Shown piece by piece: positions 15,651 through 24,183 of a stretch of DNA of 47,500 nt. This stretch comes from Anaeromyces robustus (lineage: Eukaryota > Neocallimastigomycota > Neocallimastigomycetes > Neocallimastigales > Neocallimastigaceae), in the NCBI GenBank assembly GCA_002104895.1, contig MCFG01000027.1:55001-102500 (forward strand), in the 5' to 3' direction. The position numbers and the translations under genes are program-made. Below the pieces are notes generated by a model. The model saw only the letters and a list, made by a program, of their open reading frames with translations. It did not search any database and was not told where the DNA came from. The number at the start of each line of letters is the position of its first letter. Positions within the stretch are counted from its first letter, which is position 1.

Positions 15651-16074
15651 TATAGTACATTTTTTATAAATAGTGTTTTATTTTTAATTAAAAATCATTA
15701 TTAAAGAATTATATATATATATCATTTTTGTTACATTTTTTGTTTTTTATAATTTTGTTTTTAATTTTTGCATTATATATATATATATATTTTAATTTTG
15801 TGTTTTTATTGTTATTTTTTTATTTTATTTTATTTTATAATTTTTTTTTCCTTTTCTTTTTTTCAGTTTTTCAGTTTTTCTTTTTTATTTTTTTATTTTT
15901 TATTTTTTTTATTTTTCATTTTTCATATTTAATATATTTATTTTATAATTTTATCATTTTATGTAATGATAAAAAAGAAATTAAATAACATATTTAAACA
16001 ATAATAAAATTATTATTATTTTGATACCAATAATAACATTACATAATTTTTTTATTTTAACTATTTTTATAAGC

Positions 16075-16128
<54 letters not shown>

Positions 16129-16469
16129 TTATTCTTATTCTTATTCTTATTATTATCATTATTATCATTATTATTTTAATTTTCGTTTTATATATATTAT
16201 TTATTTTTTATTAATTTATTACTATTTTTTTCTTTTATTTTCTATTTTTTATTCTTTTTGGTATATATTTTTTCTATGCAAAAGAAAAAACGTTAATATT
16301 ATCATTTAAGTTAACAAGTTAACGAAAAAAAAAAAAAAATAAACAAAAAATTTATTATTTATTATTTATAGTAATAATTATGATTACAGTAATATTTAAT
16401 GGTATATTTGAATTTATATATAAAATCTATTTAATAATTCTAAAATATTATATTATATTATTGGAATAT
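15651..16469. other. Convergent intergenic region, T-rich, with (TTA)n
   Basis: Lies between the 3' ends of the STIMATE-family gene (+) and FIBP (-). It is T-rich throughout, with a pure (TTA)n array at 16078-16127 running into TTATTC and TTATCA units to about 16172. No gene is supported. Confidence 0.7.
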
Positions 16470-18052
16470 TTATGGTATAAAATTTACACAGGACTGTTGA
16501 ATACCGACAGTAAGACGTCTAAAAGAATTATAATATTTCTTTTTAAAATCTTCATTAAAATATTTAAGTTCATTAAACTGTGATAATATTGCATCAAAAA
16601 CAGCGATAATATCATCTTTCATATATCCAACACTTAAACAAGGTTCAGCAATTTTATCAATTATTTGAATAAATATACTTCTATTTTCTTTTGAATTACT
16701 TAATATTGCCCCAACAGTTAAAATATTTCGTAGTAATAATTTAAATATTTGTGAACCTTTACTTATTATTGATTCATTTCCATTTTTTTGTAATTCTGAT
16801 ATAATTTGTGTTCGATATTCTTCCCATATATCTTTAATACAAAAGAAATGTGTTTTAATTTCTTTTATATCTTGACAAAAATCCTCATCAAATTCATATA
16901 TATTTGTGGGTTCTCTCCAATAAATATAAAAAGCTGCTGCTGCGCGTTCAAAATTTGAATATTCTATTGAGGCTATTTTTCTTTTTGAAGTATCTAAACG
17001 AAGTAAATTTGTAAATATTATATAGGCGTATTGTCTTTTTTTTTTATTTTTTATTTTTTTTATATATGATAATTATATTTATGTTTAATATATAAAAAAA
17101 GATAAAATAAAATAAAATCCATATAATTTGAAATTTAAAATTAGAAAAAAAAAAAAAAAAAGGAATATGAATATGATATAATTTTAATAAAAATATTAGA
17201 AAAAAAAAATAATAAAAATTATATATTGTTAAAAAATACGTGAAAAACATACTTTGCTAAAGACGTAGGTAGATGATATTCTTTCTTAATTTCTTCTATA
17301 AAATCTTTATTTTCGATATCTTCAATATTCTTTTGTATACGTTTTAAATTATCAAAAATTCTTTTACATCCACCTAAAGGAACTTGGGTTTTTTCACTTA
17401 CGCTATCTAACTCTTTTCGTGTTCGAGAATTTATTTTTTTTCCCAATAAATTTCTCATTACTGCTTTATCAAATGAATAATACCTTTTTGTATTATATAT
17501 TATAGAAGAAACATTAATATTTAAGAAAATATTGATAAAATAAATTTAGAATAATAATATTATTATTCATTATAAATACTTTTTAACTAATAGACTTTTA
17601 TATGATTGGGATATTGGAAATGTAATTTGACCAGAGAAACCTTTTGGATGTTTTAAAAAGGGCTCAAGTAATTCACATGTACGATAACCATCAATAACAT
17701 AATTCTTTATTATTTGAGGTGAATTATTATTATTTTGTTTTTTTTGGAATTGTTTTACCGTATAATCAACTAATCATTATTTTTAACATGTTGAAATTAA
17801 AAATAAAAAGAGCGAAATAATTCATTATAAAAAAGAAAGTCAATTTATCAGTGCAAAACAATAATAAATAGATAAGAATATTGTTTGAAAAAAAAAAAAA
17901 AAAAAAAAAAGAATATCATATATATATTTAAATTTCCTTTATTATGATTTTTTAAAAACAAAGGAAAAATATTTACTTGAATAACCATAAAGCCAACAAT
18001 TATAAATATCTTGATCTAATACAAATGAATTAGTTACAAATACAGTATACAT
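16470..18052 (-). CDS. FIBP: FIBP homologue (acidic FGF intracellular-binding protein family)
   Basis: Exons on the minus strand: 18052-17977, 17769-17580, 17483-17253, 17034-16470; sum 1062 nt, 353 aa, close to the animal protein (about 360 aa). The match runs along the whole length: FVTNSFVLDQDIYNCWLYGYS at the N-terminus; ITFPISQSYKSLLVKKYYSFDKAVMRNLLGKK and RTRKELDSVSEKTQVPLGGCKRIFDNLKRI in the middle; YHLPTSLAKQYAYIIFTN across the last intron; then an acidic patch (EFDEDFCQDIKEIK) and a helical tail. Animal FIBP binds internalised FGF1, but the family is far older than FGF and its core function is unknown. It is soluble with no signal peptide. The start is set by the homology: the ATG at 18052 lies directly before the conserved block. 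Divergent from uS2. Confidence 0.9.
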
Positions 18053-18793
18053 TATTTCATTAAAATAACAACAAAAACTTACAATATTATATTTTATATA
18101 TTCAAATATTATTTTATTTTATTTTATTGTTTAAATTTATTAATTTCATTTATTTAGTTTACAATTTTTTAATATTTTTATTTTCTTATTATTTTATTTA
18201 TTTATTAGTATAATTTAATACACAAATAAATCATTTTATGTACGATTTTATTAAACATAATAAATTAAAAAATATATTAAATATTGATTTTCTTTCTTTT
18301 TTTTTTATTTTCTTTAATTATTTTATTTTTATAATTATTAATAATATTAAATAATTATACTAAAAAAACTATATAAAATATTATTAGAAATATAAAATAA
18401 TTAAATGACAAATAATAAAAACGAAAATATTATGATTACCAATCATATATTTAGAAAATGTCACATGATTTTATATATCAAATAAGAACATAATTTTACA
18501 TTAAATTAATTTTTTCCCTCTCTTACAAAATCAGTTAGTGGAAAAAGATGTATGTATATGAATTAAATATTTATGGTGAAATGTTAAAATTGTTTAAATT
18601 TGTGGGAAATGATGGATGAATAATATGAAATGAATTCATCTATTATTAGTATGTTTTTGACATAATTTTGGTTATTTTTTATTCGTATTTTATTAGTGTG
18701 TTATATGATGTGTAAATGAAAACGATGTATATTTTATTGAATATGTACTGATATGTCTCTTTATATTATTATATTATAAAGTCGATTGACAAC
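18053..18793. promoter_or_regulatory. Bidirectional upstream region, FIBP / ribosomal protein uS2
   Basis: 741 bp between divergent start codons. The FIBP-proximal half is T-rich (A-rich in FIBP's sense direction). The uS2-proximal half has less biased composition, including a pyrimidine tract TTTTTTCCCTCTCTTAC at about 18510-18526 that might mark a ribosomal-protein transcription start. That last point is inference. Confidence 0.45.
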
Positions 18794-19691
18794 ATGTCAT
18801 CTAAGCAACACCCAAGTATTCTTAACCCAACCGAAAAGGATATCCATGATCTCCTTGCCGCTCAAGTTCACCTTGGTTCCAAGAATGTTAACTTCCAAAT
18901 GAAACCATACATCTGGAAGCGCAGAAACGATGGTATTTAAAAAGAAATCAATATTAAAATATATTAAAAAAGGTAAAATAAATTGGTAATTAATATATCT
19001 TAAATTATTATAATAAATATATAAATAAGGTGTCCACATCATCAACATTCAAAAGACCTACGAAAAGATGGTTTTAGCTGCTCGTATCATTGCTACTATT
19101 GAAAACCCATCTGATGTTGTCATCATTTCAGCTCGTTCCTACGGTCAACGTGCCGCCTTAAAGTACGCTAAGTACACTGGTGCCCAAGCTATTGCTGGTC
19201 GTTTCACTCCAGGTACCTTTACTAACTACATCACCCGTTCTTTCAAGGAACCACGTCTTGTTATTGTTACTGACCCAAGAACTGACCACCAAGCTATTAT
19301 TGAAGCTTCCTACGTTAACATTCCAGTTATTGCTCTCTGTGATGCTGACTCTCCACTCAGATACGTTGATTGTGCTATCCCAACCAACAACAAGAGTAAG
19401 CACGCTATTGGTTACCTTGTCTGGCTTTTAGCTAGAGAAGTCCTCAGACTCAGAGGTGCCATCAGCCGTGATGAAGAATGGGATGTTATGCCAGATATGT
19501 TCTTCTACCGTGATCCAGAAGAAGCTGAAAAGGAAACTCAAGTTGAAGAAGCTGCTCCAGTTGAAGAAGATCTTGCTGATGAAGATGAATTCTCTCTTGG
19601 TCAATCCACCAACCCAGCTGAAGCTGCCTACAAGCAAAGTGAAAGCAGTTGGAACAGTGAAAAGCCAACTTGGGGTGATGATGCTGAATAA
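18794..19691 (+). CDS. RPS0: 40S ribosomal protein uS2 (RPSA / Rps0)
   Basis: Structural protein of the small ribosomal subunit head-body junction, needed for 20S pre-rRNA processing. Exons 18794-18932 and 19030-19691 give 801 nt, 266 aa, with one phase-1 GT-AG intron. The signature is complete: [83 protein letters not shown], and [27 protein letters not shown]. The tail is acidic with a final W-rich segment ([15 protein letters not shown]), like other fungal Rps0. Codon use differs from its neighbours: many C-ending codons (GCC, ACC, TAC, AAG over AAA), the mark of a very highly expressed gene. The long minus-strand open frames across it are shadows of this bias. Confidence 0.97.
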
Positions 19692-20269
19692 ATTAATTAA
19701 GCTACTGAACCGAATTTATTTTATAGATATAATATAAATAAATTATTGAAAAAATATAAAAATCCAAAAAAAAAGAGGAAATTGTATTTTTATTTTAATT
19801 GACGAGTTTGATTATTTTTTCGAGTTAATATATTATTAAGAAGGATTTACGATGTTTAAATATTTAAGGGACTGTACTGGATATAATATTTTTATTATTT
19901 GGTAATATCATAAATATAAATATTTATATAATTTTTGCAATTGATTATACATATTATATATAATTATAATTATAATTTATTTATGGAGAATTATTGAAAT
20001 TGAGGTGAAAATATTGAAGAGAGTAATTTATGTTATTATATATGGAAGTTAATGTCTTTGTCATAAAATGTTTCAATAAATTAATAATAAAATTTATAAA
20101 AATATGGTAATTATATTAGAAATATATATATAAAAGCATTAATAAATACTTTTTTTGTAAATAATAAATGAAATTTCTTTGTTATTAAATGCTTAATATA
20201 AATTAAAGTATTATTAAAGTTCATGTCTATTTATTTTATTAATAAAACTATTGTTTGCCTATTTTATCA
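19692..20269. other. Intergenic region after uS2
   Basis: The 3' flank of uS2 is A+T-rich sequence without long homopolymers and with scattered GGG/GAGG patches. It probably includes the uS2 3'UTR and then plain spacer up to the LINE remnants. No gene seen. Confidence 0.6.
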
Positions 20270-20680
20270 TATAATTTGTTCATGCTGTTTCCATGGTGTT
20301 AGTTATTAAAAAATTGATCATTGATTTATTAATTGTTTCCTATTTAAAAATTTTCGTATTAACCATTTATCGAATTTTGATAGAAACTTTTTATTATACT
20401 TTTTTTTCCCTCCAGTATTGTTTATTATTATCTATTATGTTTAACTGTGACCGGTGATAACTTTAGGGTAGATAATATAATTAATAATATTGTTAAGGGT
20501 TATAAAAGTAATAATAATATGAGGATTAATAGTTTAAGTAATATAGATATATTAGGTAATAAAAAAATAGTTAATAGGTATCGAATTTATATTTTTTTTT
20601 AATTGGTGGGAGAAAATATGGTTTTAATGAAATAAATAACAATTGTCCATACAAAAAGGAATAGAAATGTTTGTTTCTAG
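20270..20680 (+). mobile_element. Older LINE copy, left half (degenerate ORF2 C-terminus)
   Basis: A decayed copy of the sequence at about 21370-21740 of the neighbouring LINE. Shared blocks include AATATTGTTAAGGGTTATAAAAG (20489 and 21566) and CCATACAAAAAGGAAT (20648 and 21710). The coding frame is lost. It stops at TGTTTGTTT near 20675, where the younger copy begins. The continuation of the same element resumes at about 22218, so the two halves are one older LINE split by the insertion. A piece at 20390-20438 resembles the 3'UTR of the younger copy (22020-22068), so this half is also internally rearranged. Confidence 0.75.
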
Positions 20681-21957
20681 ATTTAAAATTCGTTATTAGT
20701 AAAATGAAAAATAAAGTTAGTAAGGCTTTGTTTTCAATTCAGGGTTTTTTAAAAAATGATCTGATTCCTATTCCTCTTAAAAGAACTTTATTCTCTGCAA
20801 AAGTTATTGGACAAGTTTCCTATTACGCGCCTTTGCTTGGTTCTAACAAAAACAATACTAGTTCTACACAAACAATAATTAACAAAGGTTTTTATTGGAT
20901 TTTAGGCTACTCGAAACCTAATTCTTTTGTTTCTATTTATTGCATCTCAAAAGAACTCAATATTCCTCCACTTTCTGGTAAATGTGCTTTAGCTCAGGTT
21001 AGATGTTTTAATAAGTGGAAGGACTCCAACTGCATTATCTCAAAGATAGTTAATAATGTTGCTACAACAAGAAAATGGACGTGGGACAAAGAAAGTAAAA
21101 TATTAAATGATAAATTAAACAATATTTCATCCTCTACTAAAGAAATTATGGAATTCTATTGGGACAGAGACATGAACAGTGATAAATCAATTAAAGCTAA
21201 AACTTATAAATTGTACAACTTTGAAGAATCAAGAAGTTACTTAAAGCTTAATCTAGAATTTCCTGAATATAGCAAAGGTTTTCGGTGGATACTTAGGGCA
21301 AGATGTGGATATAAAATCGATGCTAGAGTTGCAAAAGCTGCTAAAATGATTAATAATTCTTGTCCTAATTGTTGTTCATGTTGTTTCCATTGTGACAGTT
21401 ATCAGAGAATTGATCATTGGTTTATAAATTGTTTCTTATTTAAAAATCTTCGTATTGATCACTTCTCTGATTTAGATAGAAATTTTTTTTATTTTTTAGA
21501 TAGTCTTTTTAATAGTTTAGTTAGGACCAGTAATAACCCTAGTGTGGATAATAGAATAAATAATATTGTTAAGGGTTATAAAAGTAGTAATAATAGTATA
21601 AGTAATATAGATATATTAGGTAGTAAAAAAATAGTTAATAGGTATAGAATATATATTTTTTTAATTGGTGGTAGAGATTATGGTTTTAGTGATAGAATTA
21701 ACAATAGTCCATACAAAAAGGAATGGGAATGTTTGTTTAAGTGTCAGACTGAATCTGGTACTTATTCAAAATCCCCATTCTTGTTGCGATCTGCGGCTCT
21801 ATTGAATGATATCATGCCTGTTGTCTGTAAAAGACAACATATATTATTCAATAAATTTAAAACCAACCTCTCCAGGAACGTCAATGCTGATAACACAGTA
21901 GGACAGCCTAGTAGGGCAAATGCCGATCCTATTTCCGACCCTAGTGGAATAGGATAG
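20676..21957 (+). pseudogene. LINE ORF2 C-terminal fragment
   Basis: About 427 codons read through without a stop, giving the C-terminal part of a non-LTR retrotransposon polyprotein (after the RT core, through the Cys/His zinc motif to the end). The first codons derive from flanking DNA and there is no ATG. Transcription from a host promoter cannot be excluded, but a functional protein is not expected. The preserved frame suggests a fairly recent insertion. Confidence 0.8.
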
Positions 21958-22181
21958 ATCAATTTTACTTTAATTCTATATTTAGAATTAAGGGCTGTAT
22001 GGATTTATTGTTTTTAAATATTATTATACTTCTTTTTTTCCTCCAGTATTATCTATTATTATCTATAATATTTTACTGGTTTTTATTTTTTTTAGTATCA
22101 TTTTTTTTCATTATGTGTTTTTTTTATGATTCATGTATTTTAATATTTAAATTCAATAAAGTTGACGTACAAATTGTGTGC

Positions 22182-22217
<36 letters not shown>
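20676..22217 (+). mobile_element. Younger 5'-truncated LINE (non-LTR retrotransposon) with poly(A) tail
   Basis: The open frame to 21957 encodes the end of a LINE ORF2. The thumb-like region after the reverse transcriptase core (SKMKNKVSKALFSIQGFLKNDLIPIPLKRTLFSAKVIG) is followed by a Cys/His cluster (CPNC...C...HC, then RIDHWFINCF) typical of LINE C-termini. The frame has no genuine ATG start; it is open only from the truncation point. The 5' end, endonuclease and catalytic reverse transcriptase core are absent. The 3'UTR runs to about 22183, ends in CAATAAAGTTGACGTACAAA and TTGTGTGCC, then has a 34-nt poly(A). It lies inside an older copy of the same family. Possible 4-bp target duplication GTTT on both sides. 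It cannot move on its own. Confidence 0.85.
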
Positions 22218-22221
<4 letters not shown>

Positions 22222-22546
22222 TAAGTGTCAGACTGAGTCTGGTACATATTCAAAATCTCCATTCTTGTTACGATCTGCGGTTCTATTGAATGATGATCAT
22301 GCCTGTTGTTTGTAAAAGACAACATATAATTGTTCAATAAATTTTTAAAACTAACCTCTCCAACGAGGAATGTCACTGCTGATAACATAGTAGGACAGCC
22401 TAATAGGGCAAATGCCGATCCTATTTCCGACCCAAGTGGAATAGGATAAGATCAATTTTACTTTATACCCTTCAGTATTATTCATTATTATCTATTAAAG
22501 ATGATGTACAAATTGTGTGCTTTAAAAAAAAAATACTGATAATAAT
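22218..22546 (+). mobile_element. Older LINE copy, right half with 3' tail
   Basis: Starts GTTTTAAGTGTCAGACTGAG directly after the younger copy's poly(A). It parallels 21735-22190 of that copy with many small differences, and ends in AAGATGATGTACAAATTGTG + TGCTTT + A-run. It is the continuation of the older half ending at about 20680. Confidence 0.8.
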
Positions 22547-22638
22547 AAAACAATAAATAATTCTAATAATTATTAAGTTCTTATGTTAAAAAAAAAAAAA
22601 AGAAAAAAAAAAAAAGAAAGAAGAAATTAACATTATGA

Positions 22639-22726
22639 GAACTATTAACGTTACTTAAAGTTATTATTAATAATAAAAAAAAATTTTTTTTTTAATTTTG
22701 ATACCTTTAAGTAATGTTAATAGTTC
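22639..22726. repeat. 88-bp inverted repeat (22-bp arms, A/T-run loop)
   Basis: The arm at 22639-22660 (starts GAACTATTAACG) pairs with 22705-22726 (ends GTTAATAGTTC) with one mismatch. The loop itself contains an A-run next to a T-run, so the hairpin could extend through most of the spacer. It might be a tiny MITE-like element or a fold-back duplication. Confidence 0.8.
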
Positions 22727-23454
22727 TAATTAGTTGAAATATTAATAATAACGACAATGTTGTAGTTAATAATAACTCAAATGAATTTAATATATACTTT
22801 TAATAGTGTATTTAACTCTAAATTGTATTTTTACATAGATTGCATCATTCCACTTTACTTTAACTATAATGATTAATTTTTCAAAGAAATAATATACTCT
22901 ACACCATTAATATTTATCTCACCTAAATATTATTATCTATCATTTAAACTATTACTAATGTTAATATTTAAGTCATCTGTTAAATTATTACTATCATTTT
23001 TAAATTTAGTACATTTTTAGATGTTCCATTTTTGATTAGCATAATTTTATCCTACATTTTTAAATAAAATAATAATTATAATTATGATTAAATTTTATTG
23101 CTATTCAAAAGGTTCTCTAATCTAACCAAAATCGTAAATGTTGATAATTAATGACAGGATAAGACAATAGATCAAATGCTTCTAGTAATGATCATAACAT
23201 AATGATTTAATATAGGAATAATATATTTTATTTTTTATAAATTAATTTACTTAATTCTTATTTTTTTCTTTTTCTTTTTTTTTTTTTTTTTTTTTTATTA
23301 TACTTTTATTGTTAGATAATTTTATTTGTATAATTCGTTTATCTTTTTTATTTATTAAATTTTTTATATTTTTTTAAAAATTTTTTATTATTATTATTTT
23401 TTTTATACATAATAATTTTTATTAATCAATAAAGTTATTAATAATAAAAATATT

Positions 23455-23520
23455 GTATATTAATATTTAAACTCAATAAAGATGGTGTACAAATTGTGTG
23501 CTTAAAAAAAAAAAAAAAAA
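23455..23520 (+). mobile_element. Solo LINE 3' end with poly(A)
   Basis: ATTTAAACTCAATAAAGATG followed by GTGTACAAATTGTGTGC and an A-run. This matches the 3' ends of the two LINE copies at 22150-22183 and 22490-22530. It is an extremely 5'-truncated insertion of the same family. Confidence 0.75.
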
Positions 23521-24035
23521 ATTATTATTATTTTTAATGAATATTTTTTATAATTTTTTTATTATCATTTTTTTAATGAACAATTAATAATTTTTATTAA
23601 TCAATAAAGTTATTAATAATAAGATATGTTTATTAAATTATAATTTTTTTTTTTTTTTATTTTTTTTTCTTTTAATAAATATTGATTTACAAATCTTATT
23701 TAACAAGAAAAAAAAAAAAAAAAAAAAAAAAAAAGATAGTTAATGAAATTTTAATTATTTGATTATTCTAAATTTATTTAAATATACAATTTTAACGGAT
23801 ATTATAAATTATTATGTAATTATGTAGATAGAATTTTTGTGGATAACGTTTGCAAAAAAATAAGAAAAGTGATTAAAGTTTGAAACAACAAAAAAGAAAA
23901 AAAAAATTATAATTAATATTCAAAACAAAAAAAAGAAAAACAAAAATGGATAACGTTTGCAATAGAAAAAAAAATATGATTAACGTTTTATAGGTTAATT
24001 ATTAATCAATATTGAATAATAAAATACTAAAATAA

Positions 24036-24183
24036 ATTGATAATTGATAGTAATATGAAATGGAGGATAATATTAGTTATGCAAAAAATTGATTATTGAT
24101 AGTAATATAAAATAGAGGATAATATTAGTTATACAAAAAAATTGATTATTGATAGTATATGAAATGTAGGATAATATTAGCTT
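24036..24183. repeat. Three-copy 52-bp minisatellite at LRR gene 3' end
   Basis: Units start ATTGAT at 24036, 24088 and 24141 and share GATAGTA, GAAAT or AAAAT, and AGGATAATATTAG. The last unit ends at the LRR protein's stop codon (24182-24184), so the array is the immediate 3' flank or 3'UTR of that gene. Confidence 0.85.

Larger units (their letters stand above)
22547..24181. other. Repeat-rich intergenic region between LINE cluster and LRR gene
   Basis: Contains a near-perfect inverted repeat (22639-22726), a solo LINE 3' tail (about 23455-23520), A/T homopolymers (T-run about 23278-23297, A-run about 23709-23734), two copies of GGATAACGTTTGCAA (23841 and 23948) and a three-copy 52-bp tandem repeat abutting the LRR stop codon. 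No gene seen. Confidence 0.7.

Noticed and set aside
15728-15988. Hydrophobic 86-aa frame after the STIMATE-family gene
   Set aside because: T-rich DNA always translates to Phe/Leu/Ile. No family resemblance, and it lies in a convergent 3' region.
18797-19668. Several frames antisense or shifted within uS2
   Set aside because: Codon-bias shadows of a clearly identified ribosomal protein.
20671-20679. Start codon for the LINE open frame
   Set aside because: The frame begins with TTG in flanking DNA; there is no ATG there. It is a truncated fragment.
21999-22289. 96-aa frame after the LINE fragment
   Set aside because: It lies in the LINE 3'UTR and reads through the poly(A) tail.
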